DNA from: Chryseobacterium indologenes
GTDB taxonomy: Bacteria; Bacteroidota; Bacteroidia; Flavobacteriales; Weeksellaceae
Length of the DNA stretch: 64,000 nucleotides
Direction of reading: 5' to 3'
Assembly: GCF_002025665.1 (NCBI RefSeq)
Contig: NZ_CP018786.1
Coordinates: forward strand, 2,728,001 to 2,792,000
The translations under genes and the position numbers were made by a program. The notes under the pieces were generated by a model. That model saw only the letters and a program-made list of their open reading frames with translations. It was not told the origin of the DNA and ran no database searches. This document shows positions 1 to 8,915 of this stretch, one piece after another; the stretch's first letter is position 1, and every line of letters begins with the position of its first letter.

Positions 1-722
1 CCATATGCTTTTCCGAATTCCTGACGAACGAGACTTTCCAGCCCACGAAAGCTGATGAAAAGTTCTTCAAGATAGCCTTCGGAAACAGTGGTAAAAGCAT
101 CGGCACATTTAATCATACTTGCCAGAGGATTCATGAATCCGTTCCAATCCATCAGCCCCCATTTGTAATTATCAAAAGCAGGCATATAGTTAGCCATGCC
201 CCAGCTCATCATTCCCTGATATTCTCCGTTATGAATAGTTCCTATTGTCTTTACTCCTTTTAAGAATCCGAATTCCGGACAGTTTTGTACCATAAAAGGA
301 ACCAATCCGGTATGATAATCATGGCAATGCAGTACATCTGGGCGAATTTCCATAGCACATAACCAATGCAGCACTCCATGCTGAAAAGCCAGAAACTGGA
401 AGCTTTCGTCCTGATACCCGTAAGGATTGTCTCTGTCTAGCAACCCGGGAATTCTTACCATATACAGTTCAAATCCCAGCACATTACTCTTTTCCTTCAA
501 TATCTGAACCTGCAGCATATTCGTTCCCTGATGAATAAAACCATCAAAAACAACTTCAAATTCATGATCATGGATAAAAGGTTTATTGTACCATGGCATT
601 ACTACCTTGGCTTCTATGCCTTTTATTTTATTCTGATACTTTGGTAACGCTCCCACCACATCTGCCAGACCTCCCACTTTTGCTACGGGATAACATTCTG
701 TACTTAAATGATAAACAACCAT
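1..722 (-). CDS. glgA: Glycogen synthase (ADP-glucose), N-terminal part
   Basis: Partial gene: the start codon is at 720-722 and the frame stays open to the window edge, giving about 240 N-terminal residues. The start reads MVVYHLSTECYPVAKVGGLA; the KVGGL motif is the ADP-glucose-binding signature of GT5 starch/glycogen synthases. Downstream stretches (VLHCHDYHTGLVPF and TIGTIHNGEYQG) also fit the GT-B N-terminal domain. The enzyme would extend alpha-1,4-glucan chains from ADP-glucose in the cytoplasm. Only 3 nt separate it from the stop of the upstream branching enzyme, so the two are co-transcribed, branching enzyme first. The C-terminal half with the second Rossmann domain lies outside the window. 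Confidence 0.95.
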   Translation of the reverse strand, partial: MVVYHLSTECYPVAKVGGLADVVGALPKYQNKIKGIEAKVVMPWYNKPFIHDHEFEVVFDGFIHQGTNMLQVQILKEKSNVLGFELYMVRIPGLLDRDNPYGYQDESFQFLAFQHGVLHWLCAMEIRPDVLHCHDYHTGLVPFMVQNCPEFGFLKGVKTIGTIHNGEYQGMMSWGMANYMPAFDNYKWGLMDWNGFMNPLASMIKCADAFTTVSEGYLEELFISFRGLESLVRQEFGKAY

Positions 723-725
723 TCT

Positions 726-2675
726 TTATCTCTTGTGTTTAATTCTATGTAATTTATACTTTTTATCTTTCTTTTGTCGTAAAATAATTCCAGCCAATGG
801 AGGTAACTTAATCGTCATTGTTTTCGGATATCCTCGCCATTCTTCATACTTTTCTTCCACAATTTCGGGTTCTACTCCGCTTCCGCTGTATTTTTCATCA
901 TCGGAATTTAAAACAACTTCCCAATGGGTTCCTGCAGAAATCCCGATTTTATAATCCAATACTTTTGGTGCCAGATTTAAAGCTACCATCAGGACATCAT
1001 CTTTTCTTTTTCCTTTTCGAAGGTATACATACACTGAGTTTTCCAGATCATCCGCTTCTACCCATTCAAAACCATGTTTATCAAACTGATTTTCGTAAAA
1101 AGCAGTTTCTGACCGGTACAAATGATTCAGTTCTTTCACTATATCCTGCATTCCTTTATGAACAGGATATTTCAGCAAATGCCAGTCGAGGCTTCGGGTA
1201 AAATTCCATTCACTGGTCTGCCCGAATTCATCGCCCATAAAAAGCAGCTTGGCTCCGGGATGGGTATACATGTATACATATAAGGTACGAAGATTGGCAA
1301 ATTTCTGCCATTCATCGCCTTTCATTTTATAAATAAGACTTGCTTTTCCGTGTACCACTTCGTCGTGCGACAAAGGCATCATATAATTTTCATTATACAT
1401 ATACATGGAAGCAAAGGTTAGTTTATGATGATGAAATTTGCGGTTAATAAAATCTTCTTTGAAGTAATCCAGTGTATCATGCATCCAGCCCATCATCCAT
1501 TTCATTCCAAATCCTACACCACCGTCATGGACAGGTTTTGTAAGCATAGGAAAATCTGAACTTTCTTCCGCTATGGTCATGATATTATTCCCAAATTCTT
1601 TATAAACCGCCGTATTAAATTCCTGAAGAAAAGCTTTAGCTTCCAGATTAACATTATCCCCATAGATATTAGGTTCCCATTCTCCTTCATTTCTTGAATA
1701 ATCAAGATGAAGCATTGAGGTTACCGCATCCACACGCAGTCCGTCCGCATGATAACGATCCAGCCAGAACATGGCATTTGAGATCAGAAAAGATTTAACT
1801 TCATTTCTTCCGTAATTGAAAATATGTGATTTCCAATCGGGATGAAAGCCTTTTCTCGGATCTTCATGCTCATACAGATAGGAGCCATCAAAACGGTGAA
1901 GACCATTAGCATCTCCCGGAAAATGGGACGGAACCCAGTCCAGAATAACGCCTATTTCATTGTTGTGAAGTTCATCAATAAGAAACATCAGATCCTGTGG
2001 TGAACCAAAGCGCGAAGTTGCAGCATAAAAACCGGTAATCTGATATCCCCAGCTGGGTTCGTAAGGATATTCCATCACTGGCATCAATTCCACATGGGTA
2101 AAACCCATTTCTTTGATGTAAGGAACCAGCTTTTTAGCAATATCTCTGTAGTTTAAAAATCTTTGAGGTTGATCTTCTTCCCTCACCCAGGAACCCAGAT
2201 GAAGTTCATATACTGATAGGGGAGCTTCAAGTCTGTTGTTTCCCCAGCGGTTATCCATCCACTTCTGATCGTTCCATTCATACCATGTGGTAGAAACCAG
2301 AGAAGCCGCCTGTATATTCTGTTCCCAGCTTACAGCATAAGGATCACTTTTTTCCAGAATTTCACCTCCTTGTGTTTCTACAGCATATTTGTATAACGTT
2401 CCCCAGGTTAATCCTTCAATAAATCCTTCCCAAATTCCAGATTCGTCCCATCTTGGAAACAAAATATGATCTTTGTGATTCCAGTTATTAAAATTTCCAA
2501 TCACGGAAACCTTCTTTGCATTGGGTGCCCAAACTGAAAAATAGACACCTTTTACACCATCTTTTTCCGCAGAATGCGCTCCAAATTTATTATACAGCTT
2601 ATAATGCCTACCTTCTTTGAAAAGATACACATCATGATCAGTGAAAAGTGTGTAGGTCTTAACAGAATTCATCAA
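726..2675 (-). CDS. glgB: 1,4-alpha-glucan branching enzyme
   Basis: A 649-residue GH13 enzyme that cuts alpha-1,4 chains and re-attaches them as alpha-1,6 branches during glycogen synthesis. An N-terminal CBM48-like domain (about residues 25-130, with VSVIGNFNNWN) precedes the TIM barrel. Catalytic residues are visible: nucleophile D316 in GLRVDAV, acid/base E370 in TIAEES and transition-state D438 in PLSHDEVVHG. The C-terminal beta domain ends in a Lys/His-rich tail. Length is typical for a bacterial GlgB without an extra N1 domain. Two consecutive Met codons open the frame and either could be used. glgA follows after 3 nt, forming a glgB-glgA unit; the divergent esterase starts 196 bp upstream. 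Confidence 0.96.
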   Translation of the reverse strand: MMNSVKTYTLFTDHDVYLFKEGRHYKLYNKFGAHSAEKDGVKGVYFSVWAPNAKKVSVIGNFNNWNHKDHILFPRWDESGIWEGFIEGLTWGTLYKYAVETQGGEILEKSDPYAVSWEQNIQAASLVSTTWYEWNDQKWMDNRWGNNRLEAPLSVYELHLGSWVREEDQPQRFLNYRDIAKKLVPYIKEMGFTHVELMPVMEYPYEPSWGYQITGFYAATSRFGSPQDLMFLIDELHNNEIGVILDWVPSHFPGDANGLHRFDGSYLYEHEDPRKGFHPDWKSHIFNYGRNEVKSFLISNAMFWLDRYHADGLRVDAVTSMLHLDYSRNEGEWEPNIYGDNVNLEAKAFLQEFNTAVYKEFGNNIMTIAEESSDFPMLTKPVHDGGVGFGMKWMMGWMHDTLDYFKEDFINRKFHHHKLTFASMYMYNENYMMPLSHDEVVHGKASLIYKMKGDEWQKFANLRTLYVYMYTHPGAKLLFMGDEFGQTSEWNFTRSLDWHLLKYPVHKGMQDIVKELNHLYRSETAFYENQFDKHGFEWVEADDLENSVYVYLRKGKRKDDVLMVALNLAPKVLDYKIGISAGTHWEVVLNSDDEKYSGSGVEPEIVEEKYEEWRGYPKTMTIKLPPLAGIILRQKKDKKYKLHRIKHKR

Positions 2676-2871
2676 GATCAGTTTGTATTTATATTTTCCC
2701 TGAAACTACGAAAAATACTGACAACAGCGATGAATTATTCATCAAATAATTGTCAACATCACTTCGTGTTTTGTCTATCTATCAAATATATCATTTTTTA
2801 CTTCACATTTTTATGATTTCAAAACAATCTTTTTTTATAAATTTAACATCAACATTTTATTAAACACAACG

Positions 2872-3993
2872 ATGAGGTTTGAACTTTATACAGCAGAAAA
2901 AGACGACAGACCGGTATTTATTACCGGAAATTTCAATACATGGAACCCTAAAGATTTCCATTTTCAGCTTAAACAACTTGATGCATCCAATTATTGTATA
3001 GAAATCGAAGATCAGGCACTTCCTGATGAAATTGAATATAAATTCACAAAAGGCGGATGGGAGAATGTGGAACTGGATCAGTATGGAAATATCACCCCCA
3101 ACCGGAAAATCAAAAAGACTGCAGGTAAAACTTCAGATTCGGTGGAAAAATGGAGATTAAACTGGGGACCATTCAAAGAAGAATATTATCCTATAGCAAA
3201 AGTTATTTCCGAAAATTTTTATATCCCGCAGCTTGACCGTTACCGCAAAGTCTGGGCTCTTCTTCCCTACGATTATCACACAACCGATAAACGATATCCC
3301 GTTTTATACCTTCAAGATGCACAGAATTTATTTAATGAAGGAAGTGGTTTCGGGAACTGGGAGATTGACAAAAAGCTGTCTATTCTTGCAGAGTACGGAC
3401 GTGGTGATCTTATCATCATAGCAATAGAACATGGCAGTGAAGAAAGAATCAAGGAATATATTTTTGATAATGATCATGTAGCCAACGGTTCTGAAGGAAA
3501 AAAATACATCCGCTTTATTGCAGATACTTTAAAACCTTTTGTGGACGAAAATTACAGGACTAAAAAAGACCGTGACAATACCGGAATCGGAGGCAGTTCA
3601 CTGGGAGCGCTCATCAGTATATACAGTGGATTTCTTTATCCTGAAGTATATTCCAAATTATTGATCTTCTCGCCTTCGCTTTGGGTAGAACCGAACAACA
3701 ACTTTCCGATGATGAATTTCAGAGTTCCTTTTAAAACCAAAATTTATCTTTATGGCGGAGGTCAGGAAGGATCAAAAATGGTCAAAAGAATTCATATTTT
3801 TGAAGAATATCTGAAAAGATGGGAAGAGAAAAAACTTTTTGATTTTGAATTTAAAACCAATATCAATCCTGAAGGCACTCACAATGAATTTTACTGGTCT
3901 CAGGAGTTTCCAAGGGCTATTGAATGGCTCTTCTATGATAATACGGAAAATCCTGTAGAAGTAAAACCACAACAACAAAGCATAAAAAACTAA
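2872..3993 (+). CDS. Esterase-D-type alpha/beta hydrolase with N-terminal glucan-binding-like domain
   Basis: A 373-residue two-domain protein. Residues 1-80 resemble an E-set/CBM20-CBM48 starch-binding module (FITGNFNTWNPKDF closely mirrors the NFNNWN motif in neighbouring GlgB). Residues 110-360 form a putative esterase (PF00756-type) domain with the nucleophile elbow GSSLG (S243) and a likely catalytic His in EGTHNEFYW. No signal peptide is seen, so it is probably cytoplasmic. Divergent placement beside glgB-glgA and the carbohydrate-binding domain suggest it removes ester groups from glycogen or a related glucan. That substrate is inference; family members also act on siderophores and acylated sugars. 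Confidence 0.82.
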   Translation: MRFELYTAEKDDRPVFITGNFNTWNPKDFHFQLKQLDASNYCIEIEDQALPDEIEYKFTKGGWENVELDQYGNITPNRKIKKTAGKTSDSVEKWRLNWGPFKEEYYPIAKVISENFYIPQLDRYRKVWALLPYDYHTTDKRYPVLYLQDAQNLFNEGSGFGNWEIDKKLSILAEYGRGDLIIIAIEHGSEERIKEYIFDNDHVANGSEGKKYIRFIADTLKPFVDENYRTKKDRDNTGIGGSSLGALISIYSGFLYPEVYSKLLIFSPSLWVEPNNNFPMMNFRVPFKTKIYLYGGGQEGSKMVKRIHIFEEYLKRWEEKKLFDFEFKTNINPEGTHNEFYWSQEFPRAIEWLFYDNTENPVEVKPQQQSIKN

Positions 3994-4079
3994 ATATAAA
4001 ATTGCTGTAGAAGATTTCAGTCAGACAGATGCAAATGAAGACAGCAATCTTTATGAATTTAGAAATATAACATCTATTT

Positions 4080-5495
4080 ATGAAACTAATCAATAAAAAA
4101 AACAAAAATTACACTCAGGTTTTTCACCTGTTTACCGAGGAAGAATGGACAAAAACCAGTAAAAATTTCAATAAAAATATTTCCACTTTTTTTACAGGAA
4201 AAAAATATGAAGTTTTTGTCAACGCTCATGAAGAAGGAATTACTTATTTCATTGGATTAGGGAAATCTACTTTACAAAATTTCGAAATTCAGCAGGTAGC
4301 AGCCAAGTTTTCACAGACACAGAAAGAAAAACTACAAGCAATGCCTACGTTAGCCCTTGCCGATTTCATGAACGAAAAACAGTTCGAAGAATTTATAAAA
4401 GGACTTTTGGTTGGAACTTACAACTACCCTTTTGATAAGAAACATACTTTCTGGAATACAAAATTTGAGTTGCATTTTGAAAATTTAAGCCAGAAAAAGC
4501 TAGACCATATCAGCCAGAAAGCTGAAGCACTGGTTAACGGACAGACTACCTGCCAGGACTGGCTTAACAAACCAGCCAATCTTAAAAAACCTGATATTTT
4601 AAGTGCATACCTTAAAAATATGGCTAAAAAATATGACTTAAAATACACTGCATTCAACAGAAAGAAATGTGAAGAACTTGGATTAGGTGCTTATCTTTCT
4701 GTGAACCAAGGAAGTGCTTACGATGCTGCTTTCACTATTTTAGAATATAAAACTACCGTTAAAAATGCCAAAACTTTCGGAATGGTAGGAAAATGTATCT
4801 TATTTGACACAGGAGGAATATCAATAAAAAGCTCTGCCAATCTGCATTATATGAAATCCGATATGGGAGGCGCTACCGCTGTTTTGGGAACGCTAATCTA
4901 TGCCGCTGAAATGCAGCTTCCTGTGAATATTGTTGCTGTACTACCCATCACAGATAATGCCGTTTCAGAAAAGGCATTGCTTCCAAGTGACGTAATCACC
5001 GCTTATAACGGAAAAACTATTGAAGTTCTTGATACCGATGCGGAAGGCAGACTGATCCTTGCAGATGGTTTATCTTATCTTTCTAAGAACTACAAAACAG
5101 ATTTCCTGATTGACCTGGCTACTTTAACGGGAAGCTCGGTAAGAATGTTCGGTGACACTTGTGCTGCCATGTTCTCCAATAATGAGGAACTGAAAAATAA
5201 CCTGATCAAAACAGGAGATCAAACCAATCAGAGAGTATGGAATCTGCCTTTATGGGATGTATGGAAAGACGATATTCAGTCTGATGTAGCCGATATGAAA
5301 AACATCTCTCTGAAACCTGTAGGAGACTGTATTATTGCGGCAAAATTCCTGGAACAATTCATTGAAAATCACCCTAAATGGGCTCATCTGGACATTGCCG
5401 GAGTAGCCTTTGGAAGTGTAGGATATGCTAAAGAAAAAGCAGCAACAGGTTTTGGAGTTCAACTCCTCGTGAATTTAATTGAAAATTATCACTAA
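4080..5495 (+). CDS. M17 leucyl aminopeptidase family protein
   Basis: A 471-residue cytosolic di-metal aminopeptidase. All seven metal/catalytic positions of bovine LAP are present at a constant offset: K238, D243, K250, D261, D320, E322 and R324, in the motifs LFDTGGISIK, MKSDMGGA and LDTDAEGRL. The first 160 residues are divergent, as usual for the N-terminal domain of this family. It should release N-terminal residues from peptides and often acts as a hexamer. It is separated by 141 bp from the amidoligase operon that follows on the same strand, which has its own promoter-like element, so a functional link to peptide turnover there is possible but not shown. Confidence 0.92.
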   Translation: MKLINKKNKNYTQVFHLFTEEEWTKTSKNFNKNISTFFTGKKYEVFVNAHEEGITYFIGLGKSTLQNFEIQQVAAKFSQTQKEKLQAMPTLALADFMNEKQFEEFIKGLLVGTYNYPFDKKHTFWNTKFELHFENLSQKKLDHISQKAEALVNGQTTCQDWLNKPANLKKPDILSAYLKNMAKKYDLKYTAFNRKKCEELGLGAYLSVNQGSAYDAAFTILEYKTTVKNAKTFGMVGKCILFDTGGISIKSSANLHYMKSDMGGATAVLGTLIYAAEMQLPVNIVAVLPITDNAVSEKALLPSDVITAYNGKTIEVLDTDAEGRLILADGLSYLSKNYKTDFLIDLATLTGSSVRMFGDTCAAMFSNNEELKNNLIKTGDQTNQRVWNLPLWDVWKDDIQSDVADMKNISLKPVGDCIIAAKFLEQFIENHPKWAHLDIAGVAFGSVGYAKEKAATGFGVQLLVNLIENYH

Positions 5496-5599
5496 AAATT
5501 AGTTTTTTACAAAAAAACTCTGTATAATTGATTAGTGGATTTTCAAAACCATACAATATTTCATTTTTTTCTATTAATAAAATAATAAATAAATGCTTT

Positions 5600-5607
5600 T
5601 ATTTTTG
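5600..5607 (+). promoter_or_regulatory. -7 promoter element of the amidoligase operon
   Basis: TATTTTTG matches the Bacteroidota consensus TAnnTTTG and lies 29 bp before the start codon of the first ATP-grasp gene. The surrounding 140 bp are very AT-rich and non-coding. No clear -33 TTG was assigned. Confidence 0.5.
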
Positions 5608-5636
5608 AAAATTCACTAAATCTTAAAAAACATTAT

Positions 5637-6851
5637 ATGGAGAAGAAAACCATTGTGTGTATTTCGTGCTATTATAAAGGCTACGATTTTATGGACGAAA
5701 TGAAGAAGCTCGGTAATAAAATCATCCTTGTAACCTCCGAAAACCTCAAAGAAAAAAACTGGCCCTGGCATGCTATTGATGAGGCATTTTACATGCCGGA
5801 ACTAAAGCCGTCTGTATGGAATCTGGAACATTTAATTCAGGGATTTTCCCACCTGATGAAAACCAGAAAAGTAGATGCTGTAGTGGCTTTGGATGATTAT
5901 GACGTAGAAAAAGCTGCATTAATCAGGGAAACATTCCGTATTCCAGGGATGGGACAAACTACCCACCGCTATTTCAGAGATAAACTGGCTATGCGCCAAA
6001 AAGCAAAAGATTCCGGGATCAGTGTTCCTGAGTTCACCGCTGTTTTCAATGATCATGAAGTGGATGAATTTACAGACCGTGTTTCTGCCCCTTGGGTACT
6101 GAAACCCCGATCCGAAGCATCAGCATCAGGAATCAAGAAAATAACCTCTAAAGAACAGCTTCTTGAAGCATTGGAAACTCTGGGAGAGGAACGTCATCTT
6201 TTTTTACTGGAAAGCTTTAAACCGGGAGACGTTTACCATGTAGACAGCCTTACTTTCAATAAAAAAATAGTATTCACTTCTGCTTCAAAATATCTTGCTC
6301 CTCCTATGCAGGTCTCTCATGAAGGCGGAGTATTCCGGTCCAAAACTTTAGGAAGATATTCTGAAGAATTTAAAGCACTGGAAGAAATAAATGCTAAAGT
6401 ATTGTCCAATTTCGGGCTGATCAACGGAGCAACCCATACAGAATTTATCCGTGGAAAAGAAGACGGAAAATGGTATTTCCTTGAAACGTCATCACGAGTT
6501 GGTGGTGCTCATATTCCGGACCTGGTTGAAGCATCAAGCGGTATCAATATCTGGAGAGAATGGGCCAAAATTGAAGATGCCCTTCTGAGAGGAAATGATT
6601 ACAGTGTTTCTCCGCCTACAGGATACTACTCCGGACTGATTGTCGCCCTGATCAAAGATAAAGAACCCAACTACAGCAGCTTTGAGTGCGAAGAGGTGGT
6701 AAAATTCCTTCCGATAGACTATCATGTAGGAATTGTATATAAATCCGGAGATGCCACCGTTGTACAGGACAGATTAGATTCAGCTGCCGAAATAATTCAT
6801 GCAGATATGCTGAACATCCTTCCCCCCAAAAGCAACAAATTGAGTTCTTAA
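5637..6851 (+). CDS. ATP-grasp ligase (amidoligase operon, first)
   Basis: A 404-residue protein with the ATP-grasp layout seen in D-Ala ligase/CarB relatives. The pre-ATP-grasp domain covers residues 1-115. A nucleotide-binding segment holds Lys156 in WVLKPRSEASASGI, and the metal-binding strand reads YFLETSSRVGGAHIPDL near residue 290. Such enzymes activate a carboxylate as acyl-phosphate and join it to an amine. It opens a tight same-strand operon; the next gene begins 3 nt after its stop. The acceptor cannot be inferred. The nearest described relatives are uncharacterised ATP-grasp proteins of biosynthetic gene clusters. ATP-grasp membership is clear, reaction unknown. Confidence 0.85.
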   Translation: MEKKTIVCISCYYKGYDFMDEMKKLGNKIILVTSENLKEKNWPWHAIDEAFYMPELKPSVWNLEHLIQGFSHLMKTRKVDAVVALDDYDVEKAALIRETFRIPGMGQTTHRYFRDKLAMRQKAKDSGISVPEFTAVFNDHEVDEFTDRVSAPWVLKPRSEASASGIKKITSKEQLLEALETLGEERHLFLLESFKPGDVYHVDSLTFNKKIVFTSASKYLAPPMQVSHEGGVFRSKTLGRYSEEFKALEEINAKVLSNFGLINGATHTEFIRGKEDGKWYFLETSSRVGGAHIPDLVEASSGINIWREWAKIEDALLRGNDYSVSPPTGYYSGLIVALIKDKEPNYSSFECEEVVKFLPIDYHVGIVYKSGDATVVQDRLDSAAEIIHADMLNILPPKSNKLSS

Positions 6852-6854
6852 AAA

Positions 6855-7133
6855 ATGCAGCGTGATATTGATATTCAAAATGTTATTGAATTCATAATAT
6901 ACAATCTGCCTGAAGATTCCATACTAAAATGTAATTTAGAGAGCATAAGTTCTGGAAAATGGCAAAGCAAAGCATATTATAGGTTTGTAGATTCAACTTA
7001 TGCTAACAAACCTCGATCAAAATGGATCTTTAAAGAAAATATAATCCTCGAACATCCTACATTAGGAACCATCGTACTGGATATTTTAGAAAAAGATCAG
7101 CTTGGAGGAATTGAATTTATTACACTCATATAA
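6855..7133 (+). CDS. Small hypothetical protein inside the amidoligase operon
   Basis: A 92-residue protein, start ATG 3 nt after the preceding stop, 29 nt before the hydrolase gene. I do not recognise a family. It is neutral to acidic, has no Cys pair, signal peptide or membrane segment, and looks like a compact alpha/beta fold: MQRDIDIQNVIEFIIYNL at the N-terminus, a central aromatic strand around KAYYRFVD, and a hydrophobic C-terminus. Its lockstep spacing argues it is real and co-translated. It could be an accessory or specificity subunit of the ATP-grasp enzyme before it, or a carrier-like partner, although no phosphopantetheine Ser motif is seen. Confidence 0.75.
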   Translation: MQRDIDIQNVIEFIIYNLPEDSILKCNLESISSGKWQSKAYYRFVDSTYANKPRSKWIFKENIILEHPTLGTIVLDILEKDQLGGIEFITLI

Positions 7134-7162
7134 AGCACAATATTAAAACCAAACAAGGAAAA

Positions 7163-7876
7163 ATGCCTCACATAGAACATACAGAGTATTATTCAAATAT
7201 ATTGGGAACAAGTCTCAAGGTAGAAGTGACCGGACATTACGGCCATCCTATCATCATGTTTCCAACCTCCCAGGGACAGTATACCCAGAATCATGATTTT
7301 CATCTCAACGGAAGTATCAACTGGTTTATAGAACAGGGAAAAGTAAAGCTTTACAATGTACAGACCATCGATAGCTGGAGTTTTTATGATGACAACATAT
7401 CTCCTCAGCAAAGAATAAGAAACTACGAAAGGTATGTACAGTTCCTGATCAAGGAATTTGTTCCTTATATCCAAAAGCTTCACAAGACCCATCGTGTGGC
7501 CGTAGCAGGCGCTAGTTTCGGAGGATATCATGCGGCTAATTTTGCATTCAGATTTCCGGATGTGGTTTCTCATCTGTTCTGTCTTTCAGGAGCATTCAGC
7601 ATAAGAAACTTTATGGATGGTTATTCCGATGATTTGGTCTACTTCAACTGTCCAAGGGAATTTGTAAGAAATGATGAAGCCTGGAAATACAAACATATGC
7701 ACATTGTACTCAGCACTTCTGATCAGGATATCTGCAAGGATAAAAATATTGAAATGTCCGAAATCCTGAGGATAAAAGGCATTGACTTCTGGTATGATGA
7801 AAGAAAATGGATTGGCCACGACTGGCCGTTGTGGAGAATGGTCTTCCCTACATTTATAGGAGCATTTTTCTCTTAA
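7163..7876 (+). CDS. Esterase family alpha/beta hydrolase (amidoligase operon)
   Basis: A 237-residue single-domain hydrolase of the putative-esterase (PF00756) type. The nucleophile elbow GASFGG places the catalytic Ser at residue 118, a strand-turn typical of esterase D, and the C-terminal IGHDWPLW supplies the likely His. No secretion signal. It sits between two ATP-grasp genes (29 and 53 nt gaps). Hydrolases of this kind are recurrent neighbours of amidoligases and may release, cyclise or edit a thioester/ester or peptide product. It lacks the N-terminal glucan-binding domain of the other esterase in the window (2872-3993). Confidence 0.85.
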   Translation: MPHIEHTEYYSNILGTSLKVEVTGHYGHPIIMFPTSQGQYTQNHDFHLNGSINWFIEQGKVKLYNVQTIDSWSFYDDNISPQQRIRNYERYVQFLIKEFVPYIQKLHKTHRVAVAGASFGGYHAANFAFRFPDVVSHLFCLSGAFSIRNFMDGYSDDLVYFNCPREFVRNDEAWKYKHMHIVLSTSDQDICKDKNIEMSEILRIKGIDFWYDERKWIGHDWPLWRMVFPTFIGAFFS

Positions 7877-7929
7877 AAACAATAAAAAACAAATAGAAAA
7901 AAATAACACCCACCCTAAAAACAAAAATT

Positions 7930-8883
7930 ATGACAAAAAAAGTAGGAATTCTTTTCGGTATGGAAGACACTTTTCCCTGGGCATTTATAGACAAAGTAAA
8001 TGAAATGGGAGGTGGAGATATCATCGCTGAACCCGTTACTATTGATAAATTGGAACAGGGTGCAGATTATGGTTATGCAGTGATTATCGACAGAATTTCA
8101 CAGGACGTTCCCTTTTACAGAGCTTATTTAAAAAATGCAGCCCTTAACGGTACTTATGTAATCAATAATCCATTCTGGTGGAGTGCTGATGAGAAATTTT
8201 TCAACAATGCCCTGATGTCAAAACTGGGAATTCCGCTTCCTAAAACGGTTCTCCTTCCATCGCACGAAAGACCGGACAATACTTCAGAAACTTCATTCAG
8301 AAACCTGAAATTTCCTCATGACTGGGAATATATCTTCAATTATGTAGGGTTTCCTGCATATATGAAACCTCATGACGGTGGAGGCTGGAAAAATGTGTAC
8401 AGAGTAGAAAATCCGGATGATCTCTGGAACAAATTGGGAGAAACGGAACAGCTGGTGATGATGGTACAGGAAGAAATTATCTTTGATGATTATTACAGAG
8501 TGTACTGTCTGGGTCAAAAATATGTCCACATTATGCCTTATGAGCCGAGAAATGCACCTCACCTCAGATATGCCACCACTCATCAGACCCAAGGTGAAGA
8601 ACTTGAAAAATTATTGAAAACCATTCATGATTATACGATTAAAATGAATCAGGCTTTAGGATACGATTTCAACACTGTGGAATTTGCTGTAAGAGACGGT
8701 ATTCCTTATGCCATCGATTTCTGTAATCCCGCTCCTGATGCAGACCGAAATTCTGTAGGAGAAGAAAACTTTGCATGGATCATAGAACATGCTGCCAAAC
8801 TGGCTATTGAAAAAGCTAAAGAATATGTTCCGGGGAAACCTAACATTGCCTGGGGAACATTCGTGAAGGATTCCATTAAATAA
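7930..8883 (+). CDS. ATP-grasp ligase (amidoligase operon, second)
   Basis: A 317-residue ATP-grasp protein, shorter than the first and not closely similar to it. The ATP-binding Lys is K146 in FPAYMKPHDGGGWKNV, an adenine-linker region follows at MMVQEEIIF (about 177-185), and metal ligands E251, D263 and N266 lie in NTVEFAV and AIDFCNPAPD. A family trait visible here is the N-terminal KVGILFGMEDTFPWAF segment, which replaces the usual Rossmann-like pre-ATP-grasp loop. It probably condenses an amino acid or peptide carboxylate with an amine. The gene is 32 nt from the GCS2-type ligase that follows, suggesting two successive ligation steps in one pathway. Confidence 0.87.
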   Translation: MTKKVGILFGMEDTFPWAFIDKVNEMGGGDIIAEPVTIDKLEQGADYGYAVIIDRISQDVPFYRAYLKNAALNGTYVINNPFWWSADEKFFNNALMSKLGIPLPKTVLLPSHERPDNTSETSFRNLKFPHDWEYIFNYVGFPAYMKPHDGGGWKNVYRVENPDDLWNKLGETEQLVMMVQEEIIFDDYYRVYCLGQKYVHIMPYEPRNAPHLRYATTHQTQGEELEKLLKTIHDYTIKMNQALGYDFNTVEFAVRDGIPYAIDFCNPAPDADRNSVGEENFAWIIEHAAKLAIEKAKEYVPGKPNIAWGTFVKDSIK

Positions 8884-8915
8884 CATTGAAAAAGAATTAA
8901 AAAACACAAAAGTAC

